Shown here: in pieces, positions 49,517-57,618 of the stretch
Layout: each line of letters starts with the position of its first letter
How positions within the stretch are numbered: position 1 is the first letter of the stretch
Assembly: GCF_001746295.1 (NCBI RefSeq)
Contig: NZ_MJAH01000002.1
Location: 135,485-199,484 of the forward strand
Source: Streptomyces sp. LUP47B
GTDB lineage: Bacteria > Actinomycetota > Actinomycetes > Streptomycetales > Streptomycetaceae
Direction of reading: 5' to 3'
DNA: 64,000 bases
Position numbers and translations under genes: made by a program
The notes under the pieces: model-generated
Told to the model about the DNA's origin: nothing
The model's input: the letters and a program-made list of their open reading frames with translations, nothing else
Database searches by the model: none

Positions 49517-51037
49517 ATGCCTCTGCGCCATTTAGCCCCCCGCGACCGGTACCTCTTCCGGGTCTACGGCCACGGCCCCGCCGTCCCCGTCCCCGACCCG
49601 CTCGTCCACCGCGCCGTCGAACGCCGTGCGGCGGCCACCCCGCGCGCCGTGGCCGCCGAGCACGCCGGCGCGACGATCACCTACGGCGAGCTCGACCGGT
49701 ACGCCGACGCTCTCGCCACCCGTCTGATCCGCGAGGGCGTACGGCCCGGCGACCACGTCGGACTCTTCGTACGCCGCTCCATCCCGATGCTCGTCGGCCT
49801 GCTCGGCATCCTGAAGGCGGGCGCCGCCTACGTCCCCCAGGACATCGGCCTCGCGCCCCCGGCCCAGCTCGCCCACGTGATCCGCACCGCCCGCACCCGG
49901 ATCGTCCTGACCCTCGCCGAGCACGCGGCCCGCGTCCCGCGGGGCCCCCACGTGATCACCCTCGACGAACCGCTGCCGTACGAGCCGGCGAGCGCGCCCC
50001 CGCCGACCGTGCGTCCCGACGACGGCTGCTACGTCCTGTTCACCTCCGGCACCACCGGAAGCCCCAACGGCGTGAAGGTCACCCACCGCAACGTCGCGGG
50101 CCTCCTCCTCACCGAACCCGGCGGTCTCGGCATCCGCCCCGGCGACCGCGTGGCCCACCTGCTCAACGTGGCCTTCGACATGGCGGCCTGGGAGATCCTC
50201 GGCTGCCTCACCCACGGCGGCACCCTCGTCATCCGCGGCCGGGACATCACCGCGACGGCCCGTACGGCCGACGTGCTGATCGCCACCCCGACCGTCCTGT
50301 CCGGCATCGACCCGGCCGTCTGCCCGCGCGTCCGCACGGTGGCCGTCGCCGGAGAGCCCTGCCCGCGCCCCCTCGCCGACCGCTGGGCCCGCCAGGCCGC
50401 CTTCCACAACTGCTGCGGACCGACCGAGACGACCATCGTCAACACGATGAGCCGCCATGACCCGGCGGCCCCCCTGCTGACCATCGGCCGCCCCACCCCC
50501 AACAACACGGTCTACGTCCTGGACGCCGACCGTCGCCCGCTGCCCATCGGGGCGGTCGGCGAGATGTGGGCGGGCGGTGACGGGGTCTCGGCGGGCTACC
50601 TGGACAACCCCGCGCTGAACGCCGAGCGCTATGCCCCCGACCCCTTCCTCGGCGGCGACCACCGTATGTTCCGCACCCGCGACCTCGGCCGCTGGACCCC
50701 CGACGGCGAGCTCGAACACCTCGGCCGTACCGACGACCAGGTCAAGGTCCGCGGCTTCCGGGTCGAACTCGACTCCGTCTCCTCGGTCCTGGAATCGGTC
50801 GAGGGCTGCGCCCGCGCGGTGACCCTGAAGCGCGATGCGCGGACCCTGGTGTCGTTCGTCAGTCCGGCGGACGTGGACCCCGACGCGGCGAGGCGGGCGG
50901 TGGCGGAGGCGTTGCCGTATTACTGCGTGCCCGAGCGTGTCATGGCCCTGACACACCTGCCGGAGACCGACCGCGGCAAGATCGACAAGCAGGCCCTGCT
51001 GCGGATGGCCGACGAGCGCTTGGCGGTGGCCCGATGA
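49517..51037 (+). CDS. Stand-alone AMP-forming adenylation enzyme (NRPS A-domain type)
   Basis: The 506-residue ANL-superfamily protein has the amino-acid-adenylation core motifs. LFTSGTTGSPNGVKVTHRN lies at 175-192, AFDMAAWEI at 219-227, NCCGPTETT at 298-306 and GEMWAGGDGVSAGYLDNP at 348-365. RTRDLGRW, GRTDDQVKVRGFRVELD and the catalytic Lys491 in TDRGKIDKQAL follow. It has no carrier domain, so it presumably adenylates a free acid and transfers it to CoA, a separate carrier or another acceptor. AGGAGGT precedes ATG 49517. Its end overlaps the next start by four bases (ATGA). Together the two proteins resemble fungal TmpL. Confidence 0.88.
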   Translation: MPLRHLAPRDRYLFRVYGHGPAVPVPDPLVHRAVERRAAATPRAVAAEHAGATITYGELDRYADALATRLIREGVRPGDHVGLFVRRSIPMLVGLLGILKAGAAYVPQDIGLAPPAQLAHVIRTARTRIVLTLAEHAARVPRGPHVITLDEPLPYEPASAPPPTVRPDDGCYVLFTSGTTGSPNGVKVTHRNVAGLLLTEPGGLGIRPGDRVAHLLNVAFDMAAWEILGCLTHGGTLVIRGRDITATARTADVLIATPTVLSGIDPAVCPRVRTVAVAGEPCPRPLADRWARQAAFHNCCGPTETTIVNTMSRHDPAAPLLTIGRPTPNNTVYVLDADRRPLPIGAVGEMWAGGDGVSAGYLDNPALNAERYAPDPFLGGDHRMFRTRDLGRWTPDGELEHLGRTDDQVKVRGFRVELDSVSSVLESVEGCARAVTLKRDARTLVSFVSPADVDPDAARRAVAEALPYYCVPERVMALTHLPETDRGKIDKQALLRMADERLAVAR

Positions 51038-52281
51038 CGACCGCACCCGTGCGCGAGACGACCGACCTCCCGCCCCTCACCTCCGCGGCGAGGCGGCTCC
51101 TGAAGCACCCGCGGCTGATGCACTACAACCGGCTGGCCGCACTGGTGATCGCGGCCAACCTGGCCTTTGTGTGGGCGGCTTGGCCCCTGTCGACGCGGAC
51201 CCTCGGCCACGCGGCGCTCGCCAACCTCGCCCTCGCCGTGATCGTCCGCCAGCAGTACGTCGTCAACCTCCTCTTCCGGCTGGCCACCTGGCCCCCGCCG
51301 ACCTGGCCGCTGAAGATCCGCTGGACGCTCGGAAAGGTCTACCACTTCGGCGGACTGCACGTCGGCGGAGCACTGGCCGGGACGGCCTGGTTCCTGGCGC
51401 TGACGGTCACGACACCCAACGGCCCCCTGATGGCGGTCGGCTGGACCCTGCTGGCCCTCCTCGCGCTCATCATCGCCACCGCCCTGCCCCCGTTCCGCTC
51501 CCGCCACCATGACCACTTCGAGAAGATCCACCGCATCGGCGGCTGGACGGCCCTCGCCCTGTTCTGGACGCACACCCTGCTGTCGTCCGCGGGACCGGCG
51601 TCACTGGCGGTGCTCGCGCTGGTCACCTTCAGCGTGGCGCTGCCCTGGCTACGGCTGCGCAAGGTGGCCGTACGCCTCGAACGGCCCTCCTCTCACGTCG
51701 TGCTGGCCCGCTTCGACCACGGCGAGACCCCCTTCGCGGGCTCCTCCACCGCGATCAGCCGCAGCCCGCTGAGGGAGTGGCACTCCTTCGCCAACGTCCC
51801 CGCACCCGGCGAGCCCGGCTTCCGGCTCACCATCTCCCGGGCCGGCGACTGGACGGGCGCCTTCATCGACGACCTGCCGGCGAAGGTCTGGGTGAAGGGC
51901 ATCACCACGGCCGGAGTCGCCAACATCGAGACCCTGTTCACGAAGGTGGTCTACGTGGCGACCGGCAGCGGCATCGGCCCCTGCCTGCCCCACCTCCTCG
52001 CCGCCGAGGTCCCCTCCCGACTGGTCTGGGCGACCCGCGACCCCCGCGCCACCTACGGCGACGCCCTCGTCGACGAGATCCTCGCCGTCCAGCCGCACGC
52101 CCTGGTCTGGGACACCTCACGGCGCGGCAAGCCCGACATGGTGCGCCTCGCGTACGAGGCCTACCGGGACTTCGGCGCCGAGGCGGTCATCTGCATCTCC
52201 AACAAGAGGCTGACCTGGCAGGTGGTGCACGGCCTGGAGCGGCGGGGGATTCCGGCGTACGGCGCGATCTGGGACTCCTAG
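51034..52281 (+). CDS. Six-helix membrane protein with ferredoxin-reductase-like FAD/NAD(P)-binding domain, TmpA/TmpL-like
   Basis: The 415-residue protein has about six transmembrane helices (33-51, 57-72, 105-125, 132-152, 170-184, 190-206). Histidines H104, H109, H166 and H180 lie at helix ends, reminiscent of ferric-reductase-type haem ligands. A cytoplasmic domain from about 210 follows, with VVYVATGSGIGPCLPHLLA (NAD(P)-binding) and LVWATRDPRATYG. This is the arrangement described for Aspergillus TmpA and the membrane/reductase half of TmpL. Electron acceptor unknown. It overlaps the adenylation gene (ATGA), so the products are made together. Confidence 0.75.
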   Translation: MTTAPVRETTDLPPLTSAARRLLKHPRLMHYNRLAALVIAANLAFVWAAWPLSTRTLGHAALANLALAVIVRQQYVVNLLFRLATWPPPTWPLKIRWTLGKVYHFGGLHVGGALAGTAWFLALTVTTPNGPLMAVGWTLLALLALIIATALPPFRSRHHDHFEKIHRIGGWTALALFWTHTLLSSAGPASLAVLALVTFSVALPWLRLRKVAVRLERPSSHVVLARFDHGETPFAGSSTAISRSPLREWHSFANVPAPGEPGFRLTISRAGDWTGAFIDDLPAKVWVKGITTAGVANIETLFTKVVYVATGSGIGPCLPHLLAAEVPSRLVWATRDPRATYGDALVDEILAVQPHALVWDTSRRGKPDMVRLAYEAYRDFGAEAVICISNKRLTWQVVHGLERRGIPAYGAIWDS

Positions 52282-52293
52282 AAGGGGACGTCG

Positions 52294-53061
52294 ATGAACA
52301 ACCTGAAGCTCGAACGGCACGGCGGGGTCGTGACCGTACGTCTGCACCGCCCGCACGTCCGCAACGCGCTCAGCTCCGAGTTGCTGTCCGAACTCCTCGA
52401 CGTCCTGCGCCCGTTGGACGCGGACCCCGAGGTCGGCTGCTACGTCGTCACCGGCTCGGAACGCGTCTTCGCGGCGGGAGCCGACATCAGGGAAATGGCC
52501 GGTAAGTCGGCCGTGGACATGGCGGCCGAGGACTACTTCGCCGCGTGGGAGGAGTTCGCGGACCTGCGCACCCCGAAGATCGCCGCCGTCAACGGCCATG
52601 CGCTGGGCGGAGGCTGCGAACTGGCGATGATGTGCGACCTCGTCATCGCGGGGGAGTCGGCCGTCTTCGGACAGCCGGAGATCAAGCTGGGCGTGATCCC
52701 GGGCATCGGCGGCACCCAGCGCCTGACCCGCCTGGTCGGCCACGCGAAGGCGATGGACCTGGTCCTCACCGGCCGCACGATGGACGCGCGGGAGGCGGGA
52801 CGCTGCGGTCTCGTCTCCCGGGTCGTACCGGACGACCGGGTCCTCCCGGAGGCCCTGGAGGCGGCCGCGACCATCGCCTCGTACGGGCGTACGGCGGTCA
52901 GGGCGGCCCGTGAGTGCGTGCACCAGGCCCTGGAGACCGGCCTGCGCGACGGCATCCGCTTCGAACGCCGGGTCTTCCACGCCCTGTTCGCGACGGCCGA
53001 CCAGAAGGAGGGCATGACCGCGTTCCTGGAGAAACGCGCCCCGCGCTTCACCGGGCGGTGA
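52294..53061 (+). CDS. Enoyl-CoA hydratase/isomerase
   Basis: The 255-residue crotonase-fold enzyme carries both catalytic glutamates: one in LGGGCELAMMCDL and one in FGQPEIKLGVIPGIGGTQRLTRLVG. The oxyanion-hole segment FAAGADIREM is also preserved, so syn-hydration of a 2-enoyl-CoA is expected. AAGGGGA precedes ATG 52294, 12 bp after the membrane reductase, so it completes a three-gene operon. A CoA substrate would fit a product of the adenylating enzyme upstream. Confidence 0.92.
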   Translation: MNNLKLERHGGVVTVRLHRPHVRNALSSELLSELLDVLRPLDADPEVGCYVVTGSERVFAAGADIREMAGKSAVDMAAEDYFAAWEEFADLRTPKIAAVNGHALGGGCELAMMCDLVIAGESAVFGQPEIKLGVIPGIGGTQRLTRLVGHAKAMDLVLTGRTMDAREAGRCGLVSRVVPDDRVLPEALEAAATIASYGRTAVRAARECVHQALETGLRDGIRFERRVFHALFATADQKEGMTAFLEKRAPRFTGR

Positions 53062-53067
53062 AGCGCG

Positions 53068-53100
53068 CCTGGGGGCGGGGCGCGGCGCCCCGCCCCCAGG
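53068..53100. terminator. Very stable two-way terminator hairpin
   Basis: A 16-base GC-rich arm (53068-53083) is the exact reverse complement of 53085-53100. It lies between the end of the hydratase gene and the convergent SanA-like gene. Confidence 0.8.
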
Positions 53101-53105
53101 TCACC

Positions 53106-53795
53106 TCAACGGCGGGCCGAGGCCAGCGCGTCCGTGACACCCGGCTCCTTCGGCCCCAGGAACCGCGGATCCGGCCGGAACACCACGTCGGCAGCCGCCT
53201 TGCCCGCCGCGAAGAGCTCCCTGGTGCCGCCGTAGTACCAGGTGGCGTCATGCTTGGCGTCGACACCGATGCCGTACGACGTGACACCCGCCGCCTGGCA
53301 CAGCGCGACCGCGCGCCGGATGTGGAAGCCCTGGCTGATGAGCACCGCCTTGTGGACGCCGAAGATCTTCCTGGCGCGGACGCAGGAGTCCCAGGTGTCG
53401 AAACCGGCGTAGTCGCTGACGATCCGCGTGTCCGGGACGCCGTGCCGTGTCAGGTACGCGCGCATGGCGTCGGGCTCGTCGTAGTCCTCGCGGCTGTTGT
53501 CGCCGGTGACGAGGACGACCTCGATCCGGTTCTCCCGGTACAGCTTCGCCGCCGCGTCGAGCCGGTGGGCGAGATACGGCGACGGCTCGCCGTCCCACAG
53601 CCCGGCACCGAAGACGACGGCCACCTCGGTGCGCGGCACGTCGGCCGTCGTCCGCAGCCGGTCACCCGTCACGACGTACATCCAGGTCGACGGCAGCAGC
53701 GCGAGCACACACCCCGCCATCACGGCCTGCACGAGCCTGCGCCGCCCGGCACGCGTGCGTGGCAGACGCGGTCTGCGCACCCTCGGCAGTCGCAT
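53106..53795 (-). CDS. SanA/YdcF-family (DUF218) membrane protein
   Basis: The 229-residue protein has an Arg-rich N-terminus, one transmembrane helix (LVQAVMAGCVLALLPSTWMYVV) and an extracytoplasmic DUF218 domain: VAVVFGAGLWDGEPSPYLAHRLDAAAKLYRENRIEVVLVTGDN. Conserved acidic residues occur in YDEPDAMRAYLTRHGVP and DTWDSCVRARKIFG. E. coli SanA is linked to envelope barrier function and vancomycin exclusion; the biochemical activity is unknown. ATG 53795 follows GGGAGGGA. Confidence 0.88.
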   Translation of the reverse strand: MRLPRVRRPRLPRTRAGRRRLVQAVMAGCVLALLPSTWMYVVTGDRLRTTADVPRTEVAVVFGAGLWDGEPSPYLAHRLDAAAKLYRENRIEVVLVTGDNSREDYDEPDAMRAYLTRHGVPDTRIVSDYAGFDTWDSCVRARKIFGVHKAVLISQGFHIRRAVALCQAAGVTSYGIGVDAKHDATWYYGGTRELFAAGKAAADVVFRPDPRFLGPKEPGVTDALASARR

Positions 53796-54006
53796 GGACG
53801 GTCCCTCCCCGGTCGGCCTCTCGACAACGAGAGACGTGCCGTCAGGCCGGTCGGTTCGCCCGCCGGTGCGTGACCGGCCTCACTGCCGGACGAGAATGCG
53901 CAGGTCACGCAGCCTCACACCCGCGCGCCCCGGATGGTGAACCGTCGGAAAGGACGCGTTATTGCCGTGAAACGGGGTGGCAACCTCAGGCCGTCACCAT
54001 CGTTCC

Positions 54007-54801
54007 ATGAACCGGATCAGCAGCCAGCCCGGCCTCGTCTCCCTCGACGACAGGCGCCGCCCCGAGCCGCCCGCGCTCGTCCTGGTGGCCCACGGCAGCC
54101 GCGACCCGCGCACCCTGAACACGGTCCACAGGCTCCTGGACCAGGTCCGCGAGCAGCGCCCCGACCTGCCGGTCCACCTGGGGCACATCGAGCTGAACGA
54201 ACCCCTGCTGCCGGACACGCTGGCCTCCCTGGGTACGGCGGAGGCGGTCCTGGTCCCGCTGTTGCTCAGCCGCGGCTACCACGTGAAGCGCGACATCCCG
54301 GAGATGGCGGCGGCCTCCGCGGCACGCACCCGTGTGGCCGCCCCGCTGGGACCGCACCCGCTGCTCGTGGAGACCCTGCACGCCCGTCTGATCGAGGCGG
54401 GCTGGGGCACGGACGAGGAGACTCGCCGGACCGGCGCGGTGGTCCTCGCGGCGGCGGGCTCCCGCGACCCCGACTCGGCGGTGGACACCCGCCGCACGGC
54501 TCACCTCCTGTCGGACCGCCTGGGCGTCCCGGTGGTACCGGCCTACGCCTCCGCGGCGACCCCGACGGTCGACACGGCGATCCGCGCACTGGCGGCACGA
54601 GGGCGCGACAGGGTGGCAGTGGCGTCGTACTTCACGGCGCCGGGTCTGTTCGCGACCCAGTGCGCACAGAAGGCCCCGTGGATCGCCTCGGCCCCCCTGG
54701 GCACCCACCCCGCGATGGCGGACCTGATCCTGCACCGCTACGACCAGGCCACCCGCCGAAGGGCCGCGACCAGCCACCAACTGCCCGCACTCGCCGTATA
54801 A
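54007..54801 (+). CDS. Sirohydrochlorin chelatase-like (CbiX family) protein
   Basis: The 264-residue protein holds two CbiX half-domains: ALVLVAHGSRDPRTLNTVHRLLDQ with a metal/catalytic His, VPLLLSRGYHVKRDIPEMA with the second His, then TGAVVLAAAGSRDPDSAVDTRRTAHLL and VASYFTAPGLFATQ. The family inserts Fe2+ or Co2+ into sirohydrochlorin, or in Fe form makes the siroheme that NirB requires. Start ATG 54007 begins the protein-like sequence; GTG/ATG positions upstream add an unlikely Arg/His stretch. Divergent from the SanA-like gene. Confidence 0.87.
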   Translation: MNRISSQPGLVSLDDRRRPEPPALVLVAHGSRDPRTLNTVHRLLDQVREQRPDLPVHLGHIELNEPLLPDTLASLGTAEAVLVPLLLSRGYHVKRDIPEMAAASAARTRVAAPLGPHPLLVETLHARLIEAGWGTDEETRRTGAVVLAAAGSRDPDSAVDTRRTAHLLSDRLGVPVVPAYASAATPTVDTAIRALAARGRDRVAVASYFTAPGLFATQCAQKAPWIASAPLGTHPAMADLILHRYDQATRRRAATSHQLPALAV

Positions 54802-54857
54802 CCGCCACCCGGCAGACGTACAGGTGAATTGTCAGCCCCTGCCCGTACTGTCGAGTC

Positions 54858-56135
54858 ATGCCGTACGACCTGCAGTCAACCGAACGCTGGGCACCGGAAC
54901 CCGACAAGCGCCCCGGCCGCACCGCCTTCCAGCGCGACCGCGCCCGCATCCTCCACTCCGCCGCGCTCAGAAGGCTCGCCGGCAAGACCCAGGTCGTCAC
55001 ACCGGGAACCCTCCCTCACTCCCCATCGCGTTCGAGCGCGGGGACCCCCATCCACGCCTGGGACGCCAGCCCCCGCACCCGGCTCACCCACTCCCTGGAA
55101 TGCGCCCAGGTCGGCCGTGAGCTCGGCGCGGCCCTCGGCTGTGACCCGGACCTGGTCGAGGCCGCCTGTCTGGCCCACGACCTCGGCCACCCTCCCTTCG
55201 GTCACAACGGCGAACAGGCGCTGAACGAGTTCGCCGACGACTGCGGCGGCTTCGAGGGCAACGCCCAGTCCCTGAGACTCCTGACCCGCATCGAGCCCAA
55301 ACGCTTCACCGACGAGGGATCGGTCGGACTGAACCTCACCCGAGCCACCCTCGACGCCGCCACCAAGTACCCCTGGCCTCGCGGAGCGCACCCGTCCCGA
55401 AAATTCGGCGTCTACGAGGACGACCGCCCCGTCTTCGACTGGATCCGCAAGGACGCCCCGGGCACCCGCACCACCTTCGAGGCCCAGGTGATGGACTGGG
55501 CCGACGACGTGGCCTACTCGGTCCACGACGTCGAGGACGGCCTGCACGCGGGCCACATCGACCCCAACTACCTGCACGCCGAACCGGAACGCCGGGCCGT
55601 CTTCGAGGTGGCCCTCGGCAGGTACGTCCCCGCGGACACCGACCCGGCGGAACTCGCGGAAGCGCTCGACCGCCTCCAGGACCAGCCGTGGTGGCCGCAC
55701 GGCTACGACGGCTCGGCCGTCGCGCAGGCCCGCCTCAAGGACGCCACCAGCCAGCTCATCGGCCGCTTCTGCCTGTCCGCGGAGGCCGCCACGCGCGAGC
55801 GGTACGGCACCGGGAGACTCACGAGATACGACGCCGAACTCGTCGTACCGCACGAGACCCGCCTGGAGTGCGCGGTCCTCAAGTCCGTCGCCGACCGGTA
55901 CGTCATGCAGCGCGCCGAGCAGGAGCGGCTGCGGGCCGATCAGCGGATCGTCGTCGCCGAACTCGCCGACGTGCTCACCGTCCGCGCCCCGGACGGCCTC
56001 GACCCCCAGTTCCGCGCGCTGTTCGACGACGCGCCCGACGACCGTGCGCGCAAGCGGGTGATCGTCGACCAGATCGCGTCCCTCACCGACGCGTCAGCCC
56101 GTTCGCTTCACGCCCGTCTCACGGGTCACCTGTGA
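54858..56135 (+). CDS. dgt: Deoxyguanosinetriphosphate triphosphohydrolase-like protein
   Basis: The 425-residue HD-domain dNTPase has metal ligands H78 in RLTHSLEC, H107-D108 in [17 protein letters not shown] and a further Asp in [18 protein letters not shown]. It hydrolyses dNTPs to nucleoside and triphosphate, or is a regulatory relative. Residues about 51-66 ([15 protein letters not shown]…) look inserted relative to orthologues. The DNA there (55011-55052) resembles a mobile palindromic element placed in frame. ATG 54858. Followed by dnaG two genes later, as in S. coelicolor. Confidence 0.93.
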   Translation: MPYDLQSTERWAPEPDKRPGRTAFQRDRARILHSAALRRLAGKTQVVTPGTLPHSPSRSSAGTPIHAWDASPRTRLTHSLECAQVGRELGAALGCDPDLVEAACLAHDLGHPPFGHNGEQALNEFADDCGGFEGNAQSLRLLTRIEPKRFTDEGSVGLNLTRATLDAATKYPWPRGAHPSRKFGVYEDDRPVFDWIRKDAPGTRTTFEAQVMDWADDVAYSVHDVEDGLHAGHIDPNYLHAEPERRAVFEVALGRYVPADTDPAELAEALDRLQDQPWWPHGYDGSAVAQARLKDATSQLIGRFCLSAEAATRERYGTGRLTRYDAELVVPHETRLECAVLKSVADRYVMQRAEQERLRADQRIVVAELADVLTVRAPDGLDPQFRALFDDAPDDRARKRVIVDQIASLTDASARSLHARLTGHL

Positions 56136-56203
56136 TGCTTGCGGGACACAAGTTGTGTGGAGGGGACTGGAGTGACTTGAATCGAGACCGAATGTGACCC
56201 TCC

Positions 56204-56303
56204 GTGGCCTGATCGGGCCACTCCCTCTTCCCCCATCACACTCCGTGCGGGACGCTCCCATGTGGCGGCACCCGCAGTGTTTTCTGGGGGGACGCCCCCC
56301 AGA
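56204..56303. repeat. Hairpins between dgt and the flavoprotein gene
   Basis: GTGGCC-TGATCG-GGCCAC (56204-56221) may end dgt transcription. TCTGGGGGG-ACG-CCCCCCAGA (56283-56303) is a perfect nine-pair hairpin of a type I recall as widely dispersed in Streptomyces intergenic DNA, ending 20 bp before the next start. ACACAAGTTGTGT (56146-56158) is a third dyad just after the dgt stop. Confidence 0.5.
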
Positions 56304-56323
56304 CCCCCCGTAGGAGGCATCAA

Positions 56324-57589
56324 GTGGTCGACGCGGATCAGACATTTGTCATCGTCGGAGGAGGTCTTGCCGGCGCGAAGGCGGCCGAGACGCTCCGCAC
56401 GGAGGGCTTCACCGGCCGCGTGATACTGATCTGCGACGAACGCGACCACCCGTACGAGCGCCCGCCGCTCTCCAAGGGCTACCTCCTCGGCAAGGAGGAG
56501 CGCGACAGCGTGTTCGTCCACGAACCCGCCTGGTACGCGCAGAACGACATCGAGCTGCACCTCGGCGAGACCGTGGACGCCATCAACCGCGCGGCGAAGA
56601 CGGTCCGCTTCGGTGAGGACGGCACCGTCGTCCGCTACGACAAGCTGCTGCTGGCGACGGGCGCGGAGCCGCGCCGCCTGGACATTCCGGGGACCGACCT
56701 CGCGGGCGTCCATCACCTGCGCCGCCTCGCCCACGCCGAGCGCCTCAAGGGCGTCCTGGCCACCCTGGGCAGGGACAACGGCCACATCGTGATCGCCGGC
56801 GCCGGCTGGATCGGCCTGGAGGTCGCGGCTGCGGCCCGGGAGTACGGCGCCGAGGTCACCGTCGTCGAGCCCCTGTCGACCCCGCTGCACTCGGTCCTCG
56901 GCCCCGAGCTCGGCAACCTCTTCGCCGAGCTGCACCGCGAGCGTGGTGTCCGCTTCCACTTCGGGGCCAGACTGACGGAGATCGTGGGGCAGGACGGCAT
57001 GGTCCTCGCGGCCCGTACCGACGACGGCGAGGAGCATCCCGCGCACGACGTCCTCGCGGCGGTCGGCGCGGCCCCGCGCGTGGGTCTCGCGGAGGCGGCC
57101 GGGCTCGAACTGGCGGACCGGGCGCACGGCGGCGGCGTCGCCGTGGACGAACAACTGCGCACGTCCGACCCGGACATCTACGCGGCGGGCGACGTGGCCT
57201 CCTTCCACCACGCCCTCTTCGGCAACCGGCTGCGCGTCGAGCACTGGGCCAACGCGCTCAACGGCGGCCCGGCGGCGGCGCGAGCGATGCTGGGCCGCCA
57301 GGTGACGTACGACCGGGTGCCCTACTTCTTCTCCGACCAGTACGACCTGGGAATGGAGTACAGCGGCTGGGCGCCCCCGGGCTCGTACGACGAAGTGGTG
57401 ATCCGGGGAGACGCCGGGAAGCGGGAGTTCATCGCCTTCTGGCTGAAGCAGGGCCGTGTGCTGGCCGGGATGAACGTCAACGTGTGGGACGTCACGGAGC
57501 CGATTCAGGGACTGATCCGATCCAGGGCTCAGGTGGACACGGAGGCACTGGCGGACCCGCACGTTCCACTCGTCAGCCTCGTCCCGTAG
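56324..57589 (+). CDS. FAD-dependent oxidoreductase, ferredoxin reductase type
   Basis: The 421-residue flavoprotein has FAD motif FVIVGGGLAGAKAAETLRTEG, DERDHPYERPPLSKGYLLG, NAD motif IVIAGAGWIGLEVAAAAREYGAEVTVVE, and DIYAAGDVASFHHALFGNRLRVEHW. The C-terminal reductase domain reads YFFSDQYDLGMEYSGWA. This matches rubredoxin/putidaredoxin-type reductases that feed electrons to ferredoxins for P450s or oxygenases. No ferredoxin or P450 is adjacent. GTG 56324 has TAGGAGG six bases upstream. Confidence 0.9.
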   Translation: MVDADQTFVIVGGGLAGAKAAETLRTEGFTGRVILICDERDHPYERPPLSKGYLLGKEERDSVFVHEPAWYAQNDIELHLGETVDAINRAAKTVRFGEDGTVVRYDKLLLATGAEPRRLDIPGTDLAGVHHLRRLAHAERLKGVLATLGRDNGHIVIAGAGWIGLEVAAAAREYGAEVTVVEPLSTPLHSVLGPELGNLFAELHRERGVRFHFGARLTEIVGQDGMVLAARTDDGEEHPAHDVLAAVGAAPRVGLAEAAGLELADRAHGGGVAVDEQLRTSDPDIYAAGDVASFHHALFGNRLRVEHWANALNGGPAAARAMLGRQVTYDRVPYFFSDQYDLGMEYSGWAPPGSYDEVVIRGDAGKREFIAFWLKQGRVLAGMNVNVWDVTEPIQGLIRSRAQVDTEALADPHVPLVSLVP

Positions 57590-57606
57590 GTGTCAGAACC
57601 TCCCCG

Positions 57607-57612
57607 TAGACT
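57607..57612 (+). promoter_or_regulatory. -10 element of dnaG
   Basis: TAGACT lies six bases before GTG 57619 and matches the HrdB-type -10 pattern TAnnnT. With no ribosome-binding site visible, dnaG is probably translated from a leaderless mRNA. Confidence 0.45.
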
Positions 57613-57618
57613 TCACGC

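Noticed and set aside
53937..53952. GTGAA-n6-GAAAG upstream of the chelatase gene, similar to a GlnR half-box
   Set aside because: Only 8 of 10 positions match and the following pair at 11-bp spacing does not; too weak to claim although the gene's role would fit.
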